Below, one piece after another: positions 18,562-26,205 of a stretch of 48,271 nt of DNA. The position numbers and the translations under genes are program-made. The notes under the pieces are model-generated. The model was not told the DNA's origin and did no database searches. It worked only from the letters and a program-made list of their open reading frames with translations. The first letter of the stretch is position 1. Every line of letters begins with the position of its first letter. Source of the DNA: Gordonia rhizosphera NBRC 16068 (GTDB lineage Bacteria > Actinomycetota > Actinomycetes > Mycobacteriales > Mycobacteriaceae); contig NZ_BAHC01000073.1 in assembly GCF_000298195.1 (NCBI RefSeq), positions 1-48,271 of the forward strand, given 5' to 3'.

Positions 18562-18721
18562 TCGCAAGCCAGCTTCCCGCTTATTGCACGTAACAACACG
18601 AACAGCAGTTAATCCCCTAAATGCGCATCGGAGATGTTCGCGTTACTGAGATTGAACTTGGAAACGAAGTGTCCTTCGCGCATCGCCGACAGCCGTTCAT
18701 GCAGCTAAGAGCTTCCCCTAG

Positions 18722-18743
18722 AACGTACTTCAGCAATTCGCTG
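18722..18743. repeat. 22-bp direct repeat, copy 2
   Basis: This copy matches 17406-17427 at 20 of 22 positions, same orientation. It lies just before the HNH-like fragment at 18754. Confidence 0.55.
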
Positions 18744-18753
18744 GCATCATCGG

Positions 18754-19017
18754 ATGAAAACGTTTGGCACGGGCTGGCGCGATTACCAGGATGAACTCGG
18801 CACGGTGTTCTTCCAGTCCCCGACCGGTCACATGTACCTCGGGAACGCCTACACCGGCCACGACCTGTTCACAGGCCTCAGACCACCACCCGCCGATCCT
18901 GACAGCCTCTCCCGAGCGCGCATCGACGACATCCGCGCCTGCCACGCCGGAACGATCAAGCGGGCCGCACGACGCGCCGAAGAGCGGTGGAACGTCGAGA
19001 ACCCACCGCCGTTCTGA
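18754..19017 (+). pseudogene. C-terminal fragment resembling a DUF222/HNH (13E12-type) protein
   Basis: The 87-residue frame reads RDYQDELGTVFFQSPTGHMY, then GHDLFTGLRPPP and ends RRAEERWNVENPPPF. From memory this resembles the C-terminal tail of the DUF222-HNH endonuclease family (13E12 repeat proteins) common in Mycobacteriales. No DUF222 or HNH core precedes it, so it is most likely a truncated remnant. A real small gene with its own ATG at 18754 is possible but no clear ribosome binding site is present. Confidence 0.45.
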
Positions 19018-19053
19018 CGGGTGCGCCGTCGCGGACGTCCGCCGTACCACCCA

Positions 19054-19066
19054 TAGAATCAACGCC
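19054..19066 (+). promoter_or_regulatory. Putative -10 box of a leaderless nrtR transcript
   Basis: TAGAAT (19054-19059) ends seven bases before the nrtR ATG, and no Shine-Dalgarno lies between. This spacing would put the transcript start on or next to the start codon, a common actinobacterial arrangement. Confidence 0.45.
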
Positions 19067-19807
19067 ATGTCCACGTCTCCGTCTGCCGCCGACTCCAACG
19101 CATCGGCATCCGACGGGGCCCACTCCGAGGTGCGCGTCGAGGTTCTGACCGCGGTTTTCCAGATCCGCGAACTCGAGGCCCGGGAACCCGACGCGGCGCC
19201 CGCACTCTGCGTGCTGCTGGACGGCGGCGACGCAGACCGGTGGCACCTTCCAGGGGGCAACGTCGTGCCCGACGAGACACTCGAGGCGAGCGGGCGTCGT
19301 CTGCTGGCCGAGAAACTCGACGTCGACAACCTGGCACACCTCGAACAATTGTCGGTGTTCTCGGCTCCGGATCGGGTACCCGACGTCCGGACGATCGCGT
19401 CAACCTACCTCGGGCTGATACGCAGCGACGCGGCCAATGCACTGCCGGACACCGCGGCGTGGCATCCGGTCGACGCGCTGCCGCAGCTCGCGTTCGACCA
19501 CGGCGACATCGTCGCCAAGGCCCGACACCGCTTGGCGGCCAAACTCTCCTACACCAACATCGCCTTTGCGCTCGCGCCGGCGCGGTTCCCGATGTCGCAG
19601 CTGTCCGAGATTTATTGCGCCGCTTTGGGTTATCCGGTCGATACGACGAACCTGCTGCGTATCCTGAGCCGGCGCGCCGTCGTGGTGGCCACCGGCACGG
19701 TCGGCAAGACGGGCCGATCCGGGGGACGTCCGCCCGCCCTTTATGCGTTCGCGGAGTCGTCGCTGCGTGTCACCGACGAATTCGCGACGCTGCGCCCGCC
19801 GATGTGA
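19067..19807 (+). CDS. nrtR: NrtR-type Nudix-domain transcriptional regulator
   Basis: This protein of 246 residues joins an N-terminal Nudix domain to a C-terminal winged-helix region, the NrtR architecture; such regulators control NAD metabolism genes by sensing ADP-ribose-type ligands. The Nudix box is degenerate: Gly64, Glu70 and Arg78 are in place but the R-E-U-x-E-E core reads RLLAEK, so hydrolysis is probably lost, as expected for a sensor. The C-terminal part (LRILSRRAVVVATGTVGKTG, then SGGRPPALYAF) fits the DNA-binding half. In M. tuberculosis the homologue is divergent from nadABC and near bioB. Here the bio side is kept but the nad side is replaced by island DNA ending 50 bp upstream. 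Confidence 0.8.
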   Translation: MSTSPSAADSNASASDGAHSEVRVEVLTAVFQIRELEAREPDAAPALCVLLDGGDADRWHLPGGNVVPDETLEASGRRLLAEKLDVDNLAHLEQLSVFSAPDRVPDVRTIASTYLGLIRSDAANALPDTAAWHPVDALPQLAFDHGDIVAKARHRLAAKLSYTNIAFALAPARFPMSQLSEIYCAALGYPVDTTNLLRILSRRAVVVATGTVGKTGRSGGRPPALYAFAESSLRVTDEFATLRPPM

Positions 19808-19813
19808 TCTCGA

Positions 19814-20077
19814 TCAGGATCGGCGACCGCGATCGATCTCGCGCTGGATCCGCTCCTCGCTCGGCGGCGACACTCCGACGAACACCCCGAAACCGTGCGC
19901 GGCGAGACCGATTCCCCAGCCCAGCAGCGGCCACACCGGCCAGAAGTATCCGCCGGAACCGAGGTACCAAATCAACACCAGGCCGGCGTTCACGACCAGG
20001 TAGACGGTCAGGTGCACCCAGAAGCCGCGTCTCGCCCGTATTCGTTCTATTGCCTCGCGTCGCTCTGCATCGGTCAT
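19814..20077 (-). CDS. Small 2TM-domain membrane protein
   Basis: The 87-residue protein has a charged N-terminus (MTDAERREAIERIRARRGFW), two membrane segments (about residues 21-41 and 46-68) separated by a short Gly/Trp/Pro loop, and a basic tail. This matches the two-helix 2TM domain found alone or on sensor kinases. The molecular role is unknown. It is convergent with nrtR (6 bp apart) and starts 39 bp after the DUF2567 gene, so it could be the last gene of the bio transcript. Confidence 0.75.
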   Translation of the reverse strand: MTDAERREAIERIRARRGFWVHLTVYLVVNAGLVLIWYLGSGGYFWPVWPLLGWGIGLAAHGFGVFVGVSPPSEERIQREIDRGRRS

Positions 20078-20116
20078 CTCGTCGCTTTCGACCGGCGGTC
20101 TCGAACGGCACCTAGT

Positions 20117-20803
20117 TTACGCGCCACCTGGTCGGGCCGTGTCGGGTCCGGCAATCTGCGTCGGTGCCGGGATATTCGGCGGCTGCTCCCCGCCGAGGTC
20201 CCCGCCGAGGTCGCCGACACCGAGGTCGGCGGTCCGGGACGCGAGTGCCAATCCGAGGTAGGCCAGCGCCGCGGCCAGCGGCGCACATACGAAGAGGACC
20301 CATTCGCCCCCGGTTCCGCCGCGGACGGCGCCGTCGAGCCAGAGGTCGGGCACCATCTCGAAGGTGGCGCCGATCGGCGTCGACCGCGGATCGGCGAATC
20401 GCGCGTCCGCGATCCAGGTTCCCACCAGGGCACCCAGCAGGGAGCCCAGGCCCGTCGCGACCGCGACGGCCACGAAGCCGAACGGACCGCGCTGCCGGCG
20501 ACACACCATCCAGGTGATCACCACGGCGATCACCCCGTAAGCGAACGCCAGCAGGGCGAAGGTCGCGACGCCGGCGTACTCCTCGGGGAACTGGTCGGCG
20601 GGGATGACCGCCGAGTCGTCGCCGGTCACTCGGCCGGACATCGCCGGGGTGATCGCGGCCCAGACCGCACCCACGACCGCACCGAGCAGGATCACCGCAC
20701 CGACGACGGCGACGAACGGGCCGGCGGGCGGCCGGGCGACCGACCCCCGATCCGTCGTCGGTCCGGTCGTCTCAGGGGTTCCCACCGTCGGTGGGAGGGT
20801 CAT
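20117..20803 (-). CDS. DUF2567 family membrane protein
   Basis: This protein of 228 residues has about four membrane segments: [20 protein letters not shown], a second around [17 protein letters not shown], a third around [18 protein letters not shown], and a fourth in the C-terminal third. The tail is Pro/Gly-rich. It corresponds by position and type to the DUF2567 gene (Rv1591) beside bioB in mycobacteria. ATG at 20803 overlaps the bsaP stop as ATGA, so the two are translationally coupled; the longer frame to 20899 only reads through bsaP. A link to biotin synthesis is suggested by gene order only. Confidence 0.75.
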   Translation of the reverse strand: MTLPPTVGTPETTGPTTDRGSVARPPAGPFVAVVGAVILLGAVVGAVWAAITPAMSGRVTGDDSAVIPADQFPEEYAGVATFALLAFAYGVIAVVITWMVCRRQRGPFGFVAVAVATGLGSLLGALVGTWIADARFADPRSTPIGATFEMVPDLWLDGAVRGGTGGEWVLFVCAPLAAALAYLGLALASRTADLGVGDLGGDLGGEQPPNIPAPTQIAGPDTARPGGA

Positions 20804-21039
20804 CGTTGCCCCAGTTCGGCCGAGTCGACCGTGCCGTGACGCGAGCAACGGGCATCCCAGCCGTCGGGCCGTACCTGGACGACCATCCGCCGGCCGCACT
20901 GGCCGCAGAACCGCGGCGGTTCCAGCCCCATCCGCGCGGCGGTCGGCACCGCGTCGGGAGACTGCAACTCGAGTTCGAGGCCGGTGTACACGCCGAACCG
21001 CATCGGCTGCGCCAACGGACCCGGAATCGGTGTCGTCAT
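20800..21039 (-). CDS. bsaP: BsaP-type biotin synthase auxiliary protein
   Basis: The 79-residue protein has a FCGQCGRRM motif (Cys45, Cys48) and a later Cys65 with His68 in ARCSRHG, a small metal- or cluster-binding pattern. It matches the position and length of Rv1590, which family knowledge describes as an auxiliary protein that supports actinobacterial biotin synthase. ATG at 21039 is chosen because GAGGTGAG lies six to thirteen bases upstream and the length fits; an in-frame GTG at 21051 would add four residues. It begins 35 bp after bioB and overlaps the DUF2567 gene by 4 bp. Confidence 0.8.
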   Translation of the reverse strand: MTTPIPGPLAQPMRFGVYTGLELELQSPDAVPTAARMGLEPPRFCGQCGRRMVVQVRPDGWDARCSRHGTVDSAELGQR

Positions 21040-21074
21040 CGAGTAGCTCACCTCGTCGAGACTAGATGTCGGGA

Positions 21075-22088
21075 TCAGATGCTGTCGTTGAGTGCCTTGA
21101 TCGGCATCGACAGATCGGCCAGCAGGTCGAGGTCGTCCTCGGCGGGGCGACCCAGCGTGGTCAGGTAGTTGCCGACGATGACGGCGTTGATGCCGCCCAG
21201 GATGCCCTGCTTGGCACCGAGGTCGCCCAGGGTGATCTCGCGGCCACCCGCGAAGCGCAGGATGGTGCGCGGCAGCGCCAGACGGAATGCCGCGACGGCC
21301 TTGAGCGCTTCGGACGCGGGCAGCACGTCGAGGTCACCGAACGGGGTGCCCGGGCGCGGGTTGAGGAAGTTCAGCGGAACCTCGTCGGGGTCGAGGGCCG
21401 CGAGGTCCGCGGCGAATTCGGCCCGCTGCTCGAGGGTCTCCCCCATGCCGAGGATGCCGCCGCAGCAGACCTCCATGCCGGCCTCGCGCACCATGCGCAG
21501 GGTGTCCCAGCGCTCTTCCCAGGTGTGGGTGGTGACCACGTTCGGGAAGTGGCTGCGGGCGGTCTCCAGGTTGTGGTTGTAGCGGTGCACGCCCATGTCG
21601 CGCAGCTGGTCGACCTGCTCCTGGGTGAGCATGCCGAGGCTGCAGGCGACCTGGATGTCGACCTCGTTGCGGATCGCCTCGACACCTGCGGCGACCTGGC
21701 TCATCAGCCGCTTGTCCGGGCCGCGGACAGCGGCGACGATACAGAACTCGGTGGCACCGGTCTTGGCGGTCTGCTTGGCCGCCTCGACGAGCGACGGGAT
21801 GTCGATCCACGCGCTGCGTACCGGGGAGGCGAACAGTCCGGACTGCGAGCAGAAGTGGCAGTCCTCGGGGCATCCGCCGGTCTTGAGCGAGATGATGCCC
21901 TCGACCTCGACCTCGGGGCCGCACCAGCGCATCCGCACGTCGTGCGCGAGCTGCAGCAGCTCGGTGAGCCGGTCATCGGGCAGTCGCAGCACCTCGAGCA
22001 CCTGCTCACGGTCGAGGGCCTCGCCGCGGTCGAGGACTTGCGAGCGGGCGATATCGAGGATGTCGGTCGTGGCGGGGGCCTGGGTCAC
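21075..22088 (-). CDS. bioB: Biotin synthase BioB
   Basis: This radical-SAM enzyme inserts sulfur into dethiobiotin, the last step of biotin synthesis. The 337-residue product has the cluster motif CPEDCHFC (Cys73, Cys77, Cys80) and typical BioB blocks such as [29 protein letters not shown] and [15 protein letters not shown] at 22088 is the start: AAGGAG lies seven bases upstream and GTGA overlaps the bioD stop. The frame is open further upstream, but that is only the other-frame reading of the bioD repeat tail. Confidence 0.95.
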   Translation of the reverse strand: MTQAPATTDILDIARSQVLDRGEALDREQVLEVLRLPDDRLTELLQLAHDVRMRWCGPEVEVEGIISLKTGGCPEDCHFCSQSGLFASPVRSAWIDIPSLVEAAKQTAKTGATEFCIVAAVRGPDKRLMSQVAAGVEAIRNEVDIQVACSLGMLTQEQVDQLRDMGVHRYNHNLETARSHFPNVVTTHTWEERWDTLRMVREAGMEVCCGGILGMGETLEQRAEFAADLAALDPDEVPLNFLNPRPGTPFGDLDVLPASEALKAVAAFRLALPRTILRFAGGREITLGDLGAKQGILGGINAVIVGNYLTTLGRPAEDDLDLLADLSMPIKALNDSI

Positions 22089-22960
22089 GAGAGAACTCCT
22101 TGTGTGGACTGTCCGATGCGGACGGATTCGGTTGCTGTCGGCGGGATTTCGGTTGCTGTCGGCGGGATTTCGGTTGCTGTCGGCGGGATTTCGGTTGCCG
22201 TCGGCGGGAATTTGGTTGCTGTCGGCGGGAATTTGGTTGCCGTCGGCGGGGCGGTGGTGGGTGTGCATTCGCGGCGGAGCCACTCCGGGTCGATCCAGGA
22301 CGGTGCGCAGCGACGGAATACGTCGGGCGCGAGCGCACCGGCGCCGGCAGGGATGACCCCGACGACAGGGAGTCCGGTGACGCGTGGCAGGTCGGTGCGG
22401 TTGCAGGTCATCGCCAGATCGGGGGCGGTGGGCCAGGCGCCGATGATCAGGCCGGCGGGGCGCACACCGGCGGCGCGGATCGCCGCGACGGTGAGTTCGG
22501 CATGGTTGAGGGCGCCGAGGCCGGCCGGGACGACGACGACCGTGGCCGCATCCGTTGCCCGTGCCACGTCGAGCAGCGTGAGGTCGTCGGCGAGCCGGAC
22601 CAGGATCCCGCCGGCGCCCTCGACAAAGGTGATGTCATGTCGGGCGGCGAGGCCGTGCACCGCGGAGGTGATGGTGGGCAGGTCGACGGCGGCCATGCCG
22701 GCACGGCGCGCGGCGGTGTCGGGGGCCAGCGGCTCGGGATACCGGGCGCACTCGGCAGTGTCGACGGGCCCGGCGAGCGCTTCGACGACGGCGAGATCGC
22801 CGGGCTCACCCGGACCGACCCCGGTCTGCGCCGGTTTGCACACCGCGGCCGACCGGCCGGCATCGCGTGCCGCGGCGACGAGGGCGGCGGTGACGATGGT
22901 CTTGCCGACGTCGGTGGACGTGCCGGTGACCGCGAGGACCCGTCCCGGGTGGCGGCTCAT
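22085..22960 (-). CDS. bioD: Dethiobiotin synthetase BioD with repeat-expanded tail
   Basis: BioD closes the ureido ring of dethiobiotin with ATP and CO2. The P-loop is GTSTDVGKT near the N-terminus, and EGAGG is present in [10 protein letters not shown]. The conserved protein ends near residue 233; family members usually have about 225-240 residues. This copy has 291 because six 21-bp tandem repeats encode a Pro/Thr/Ala tail of PPTATE or PPTATK units (about residues 236-278). ATG at 22960 overlaps the bioF stop, and its TGA overlaps the bioB GTG. Whether the tail matters for function is unknown. Confidence 0.9.
   Translation of the reverse strand: MSRHPGRVLAVTGTSTDVGKTIVTAALVAAARDAGRSAAVCKPAQTGVGPGEPGDLAVVEALAGPVDTAECARYPEPLAPDTAARRAGMAAVDLPTITSAVHGLAARHDITFVEGAGGILVRLADDLTLLDVARATDAATVVVVPAGLGALNHAELTVAAIRAAGVRPAGLIIGAWPTAPDLAMTCNRTDLPRVTGLPVVGVIPAGAGALAPDVFRRCAPSWIDPEWLRRECTPTTAPPTATKFPPTATKFPPTATEIPPTATEIPPTATEIPPTATESVRIGQSTQGVLS
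22096..22101 (-). promoter_or_regulatory. Ribosome binding site fixing the bioB start
   Basis: The minus strand reads AAGGAG here, seven bases before GTG at 22088. It decides between this start and the much longer open frame and lies inside the 3' end of bioD. Confidence 0.8.
22129..22254 (-). repeat. Six 21-bp tandem repeats in the bioD 3' end
   Basis: There are six head-to-tail copies of a 21-bp unit. The three nearest 22129 are identical and the other three differ at one to a few positions. Because 21 is a multiple of three, copy-number change keeps the reading frame and would lengthen or shorten the BioD tail by seven residues per unit. Confidence 0.9.
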
Positions 22961-24129
22961 CGCACACCCACCCGGCGCAGCGAGGCGTTGATGATGTCGG
23001 CGACGTGGTCGACGGTCGCGATGTCGAGGTCGGCGCGCACGGTCAGTCGCAGGCGAGACGTGCCCGCCGGTACCGAGGGCGGGCGGAAGCAGCCGACGAA
23101 GACGCCGTGCTCGCGGCAGTCGGCCGCAGCGGCCACGGCCGGCTGCGGTTCCCCGACGATCTTCGAGATGACCGCGGCCGCAGGCGCGGGCGCCCCCACC
23201 GCGGCGGCCAGCCGATGCGCGTTGTCGCGGAGGCGTTGCGGCAGAGACGGGTCGGCGCGCAGCAGACCGAGCGCGGCGTGGGCGGCGCCGACCGCGGCCG
23301 GATTGAGACCGGTGTCGAAGATGAAGGTGCGCGCCCGGTCGATGAGGTGTGAGCGCAGCACCGGCGGTCCCAGCACGACCCCGCCCTGCGCACCGAGCGA
23401 TTTCGACAACACGGTGGTGACGACCAGGTCCGGTGCACCCGACAATCCCAGTTCGGCGACCAGACCGCGACCGCCCGGACCACGGACGCCCAATGCGTGG
23501 GCCTCGTCGACCAGCAGCGCCGCGCGGTGGTCGCGGGCCGCCGCGTACAGTTCCGCGATCGGCGCCGGTTCACCGTCGATGCTGTAGACCGAGTCGGTGA
23601 CCACCAGCGCCCGCTCCTCGGTGCGCTCACGCAGGGCGTTGCGGACCGCGGCGTGATCGCCCCGCTCGACCACGACGACCCGGGCGCGGGAGAGACGGCA
23701 TCCGTCGATGAGCGAGGCATGGGTGCCGGTGTCGCTGACGATCAGGTCACCGCGGCCCGCGAGCGCGGTGATCGCCCCGACATTGGCCAGATACCCCGAC
23801 GAGAACGCCAGGGCGGCGGGGAACCCGAGGAAGTCGGCGAGGTCGTCTTCGAGGTCGATGTGCGCCACAGTGGTGCCGGTGACCAGACGCGACCCGGTCG
23901 AGCCCGTACCCCAGGCCTCCACCGCTGCCTGTGCCCCGGTCATCACTGCCGAGTGTGTCGACAGACCGAGGTAGTCGTTGGAGGCCAGGTTGACGGTCGT
24001 GGCCTCGGGTCGCCGGACGACCGGGTCACGGTGCAGCCCGAGCTCGCGGAGTGCGACCGCCTCGTCGTTGAGCCAGGCCAACGCGTCGTCCGTGCCGACC
24101 GGCGCGGAGATCGGGTGCAGTGTGGTCAT
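22957..24129 (-). CDS. bioF: 8-amino-7-oxononanoate synthase BioF
   Basis: This PLP enzyme condenses pimeloyl thioester with alanine to give 8-amino-7-oxononanoate. The 390-residue product has the alpha-oxoamine synthase signatures: LASNDYLGL near the N-terminus, [37 protein letters not shown], and the PLP lysine in [11 protein letters not shown]. Length is normal. The ATG overlaps the bioA stop by 4 bp and its own stop overlaps the bioD start, so bioA-F-D-B form one coupled operon. Confidence 0.95.
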   Translation of the reverse strand: MTTLHPISAPVGTDDALAWLNDEAVALRELGLHRDPVVRRPEATTVNLASNDYLGLSTHSAVMTGAQAAVEAWGTGSTGSRLVTGTTVAHIDLEDDLADFLGFPAALAFSSGYLANVGAITALAGRGDLIVSDTGTHASLIDGCRLSRARVVVVERGDHAAVRNALRERTEERALVVTDSVYSIDGEPAPIAELYAAARDHRAALLVDEAHALGVRGPGGRGLVAELGLSGAPDLVVTTVLSKSLGAQGGVVLGPPVLRSHLIDRARTFIFDTGLNPAAVGAAHAALGLLRADPSLPQRLRDNAHRLAAAVGAPAPAAAVISKIVGEPQPAVAAAADCREHGVFVGCFRPPSVPAGTSRLRLTVRADLDIATVDHVADIINASLRRVGVR

Positions 24130-25448
24130 CGTGTCGCTCCCGTCAGCTGGTTCGCGGACAGACAGGCGGTAGCCGCCGCCCGCACGCCGCCGACGATCGT
24201 CTCGATGTCCTCATCGGTACACACGAACGGCGGCATCACATAGATGAGGTCCCGGAACGGCCGCAGCCACACGCCGGCCTCGACGGCGGCGGCCGTGGCC
24301 ACCGCGACGTCGACGGGCCGGTCGAGTTGAACCACGCCGATGGCTCCACGGACGCGGACGTCGACCACGCCGCGACGATCGTCGAGGTCGGCGAGGCCGC
24401 GGCGCAGCCCCTGCTCGATCCGCGTCACCCGCTCGCGCCACGGCGAGTCGAGCAGCAGCTCGATCGAGGCGACGGCGACTGCGCAGGCGAGCGGGTTGGC
24501 CATGAAGGTGGGACCGTGCGCGAGGCCGCCCGCCTCGCCGCGGCTGATCACCTCGGCGATCTCGGTCGTGCACAGGGTGGCCGCCAGGCTCAGATAACCG
24601 CCGGTCAGGGCCTTGCCGACACACATGATGTCCGGCGCGACGCCGACGTGGTCGGCGGCGAAGAGCTCACCGGTGCGACCGAAACCGGTGGCGATCTCGT
24701 CGAAGATCAGCAGCACACCGGCGTCGTCGCAGATGCGGCGCAGTTCGGTGAGGTAGCGCGGGTCATGGAAGCGCATCCCGCCGGCACCCTGCACGACCGG
24801 TTCCACGATGACCGCGGCGAGCCGGTCACGGTGTTCGCGGACCGAGGCCTCGAGCGAGGCGACGTAGTCGGGGTCGAGCTCGGCCGGCGGCGCCGGCACG
24901 AAGACCTGCTCGGTGAGGACGTCGGTCCACATCGAATGCATGCCGCCGTCGGGGTCGCAGACACTCATCGGGGTGAACGTGTCGCCGTGATAGCCGCCGC
25001 GCCAGGTCAGCAGCCGGGTGCGCGCGGTCTCGCCGCGGCTGCGCCAGTACTGCAGGGCCATCTTCACCGCGACCTCCACCGACACCGATCCCGAGTCGGA
25101 GAAGAACACCTTCTCCAGCGGTTCCGGGGTCAACCCCACGAGCAGCTGCGCGAGCCTGGCCGCCGGCTCGTGGGTCAGTCCGCCGAACATCACGTGCGAC
25201 ATCGAACCTAGTTGCGCGCAGGCCGCGGCGTCGAGAATCGGGTGGCGGTAGCCGTGGATGGCGGCCCACCACGAACTCATCCCGTCGACGACGCGGCGTC
25301 CATCGCCGAGTTCGATCCGCACCCCCTCGGCCCCGCGCACCACCAGCGGCGACGATCCGGACTCGGCCCGGTCGCGAGCCGGTCGCATCGCACTGTAGGG
25401 ATGCCAGATGTGCTCGGCGTCGATCCGACTGATGGTGGCGTCGTCCAC
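24126..25448 (-). CDS. bioA: Adenosylmethionine-8-amino-7-oxononanoate aminotransferase BioA
   Basis: BioA converts 8-amino-7-oxononanoate to 7,8-diaminononanoate with SAM as amino donor. The 440-residue product starts [20 protein letters not shown] and has SWWAAIHGY, the class-III aminotransferase motif [15 protein letters not shown] and the PLP lysine in [15 protein letters not shown] at 25448 is chosen for GAAGGA eight bases upstream and for normal family length; the open frame to 25799 would run across the BioQ boxes and antisense to bioQ. It is the first gene of the bio operon. Confidence 0.95.
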   Translation of the reverse strand: MDDATISRIDAEHIWHPYSAMRPARDRAESGSSPLVVRGAEGVRIELGDGRRVVDGMSSWWAAIHGYRHPILDAAACAQLGSMSHVMFGGLTHEPAARLAQLLVGLTPEPLEKVFFSDSGSVSVEVAVKMALQYWRSRGETARTRLLTWRGGYHGDTFTPMSVCDPDGGMHSMWTDVLTEQVFVPAPPAELDPDYVASLEASVREHRDRLAAVIVEPVVQGAGGMRFHDPRYLTELRRICDDAGVLLIFDEIATGFGRTGELFAADHVGVAPDIMCVGKALTGGYLSLAATLCTTEIAEVISRGEAGGLAHGPTFMANPLACAVAVASIELLLDSPWRERVTRIEQGLRRGLADLDDRRGVVDVRVRGAIGVVQLDRPVDVAVATAAAVEAGVWLRPFRDLIYVMPPFVCTDEDIETIVGGVRAAATACLSANQLTGATR

Positions 25449-25489
25449 GATGGCAGTCCTTCGTCTCGGGGCGTCGTCGGGTGAAGTCC

Positions 25490-25524
25490 TGAACACTGTA
25501 CAGGGCAATCCTGGACGCTGTACA
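25490..25524. promoter_or_regulatory. Two BioQ-like operator boxes in the bioA-bioQ intergenic region
   Basis: TGAACACTGTACA (25490-25502) and TGGACGCTGTACA (25512-25524) are two 13-bp near-palindromes 22 bp apart, two helical turns. They resemble the TGAAC-N3-GTTAC/GTTCA type box reported for BioQ in Corynebacterium and Mycobacterium. On the minus strand TACAGT (25500-25495) is a good -10 for bioA and lies inside the first box; the second box covers the -35 zone. A TetR dimer on each would block bioA transcription. Binding is inferred. Confidence 0.7.
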
Positions 25525-25556
25525 GGACCGGATCCCCGCCGCCGATCGGGGCCGTC

Positions 25557-25562
25557 TACGCT
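25557..25562 (+). promoter_or_regulatory. Putative -10 of a leaderless bioQ transcript
   Basis: TACGCT ends six bases before the bioQ GTG at 25569, with no Shine-Dalgarno in between, so the mRNA probably begins at the start codon. Confidence 0.4.
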
Positions 25563-25568
25563 GGCGTC

Positions 25569-26159
25569 GTGAGCAACACCCGAGCCGACGTCCTGCGGGC
25601 GGCCCGCGACATCCTCACCGAGCACAGCCTCGCCGACCTCTCCATGCGACGGCTCGCGGCCGACCTCGGGGTCCGGCCAAATGCGCTGTACTGGCATTTC
25701 CCGAACAAGCAGACTCTGCTGGCCGCCCTGTCGGACGAGATCCTCAGCTCGGTGGGCGCACCTCCGGACGCTCTGGACTGGGACGACCGGCTGGCCCACC
25801 TCGCGGCCGGGATGCGCGGGGCGTTACTCGATGTGCCCGACAGCGCCGAGGTCGTGTCGTCGAGCTGGGCCAGCGGGCTGTCGCCCAAGACGATCGCCGA
25901 CGAGATCGCCGACGCCGCACGCGGTGGCGGGCTCGGCGAGCGCGACGCCTCGGCCGTCGCGACGGCGATCTGCCAGCTCGTCATCGGCCTCACCATCGAG
26001 GAGCAGACCCGCGCCCAGATGGAACGACTGCAGGTGACCGGCCCGTCGGGACGAGACTTCACCGCCGAGTTCACCGACGGGCTCAACGTGATCCTCGACG
26101 GGGCCCGGATGCGGGCGCGCCGAGTCACCGCGACCGGTGCCATGACCGACCCGGGGTAG
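25569..26159 (+). CDS. bioQ: TetR-family regulator, probable biotin repressor BioQ
   Basis: The 196-residue protein has an N-terminal TetR helix-turn-helix ([20 protein letters not shown], then [20 protein letters not shown]) and a C-terminal ligand domain typical of the family. It is divergent from bioA, and the shared intergenic DNA carries two BioQ-like boxes, which is the arrangement expected for BioQ. In actinobacteria BioQ represses biotin genes when biotin is abundant, without the bifunctional BirA mechanism. GTG at 25569 seems leaderless. The assignment rests on context plus operator resemblance. Confidence 0.8.
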   Translation: MSNTRADVLRAARDILTEHSLADLSMRRLAADLGVRPNALYWHFPNKQTLLAALSDEILSSVGAPPDALDWDDRLAHLAAGMRGALLDVPDSAEVVSSSWASGLSPKTIADEIADAARGGGLGERDASAVATAICQLVIGLTIEEQTRAQMERLQVTGPSGRDFTAEFTDGLNVILDGARMRARRVTATGAMTDPG

Positions 26160-26205
26160 ATTTCATCGCGACAGACGCCTCGAGACAGGAAGACCCACCG
26201 AGCCC

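Noticed and set aside
21040..21051. GTG at 21051 as the bsaP start.
   Set aside because: The ATG at 21039 has a better-placed GAGGTGAG and gives the 79-residue length known for the M. tuberculosis homologue.
22129..22254. Possible CRISPR-like array because of regular repeats.
   Set aside because: Units are 21 bp, head to tail, with no spacers, and they lie inside the bioD frame.
21066..22991. A 641-residue plus-strand open frame across bioB and bioD.
   Set aside because: The minus-strand genes are unmistakable biotin enzymes. The plus frame owes its length to GC skew and to the 21-bp repeats, read as a Val-Gly-Gly repeat.
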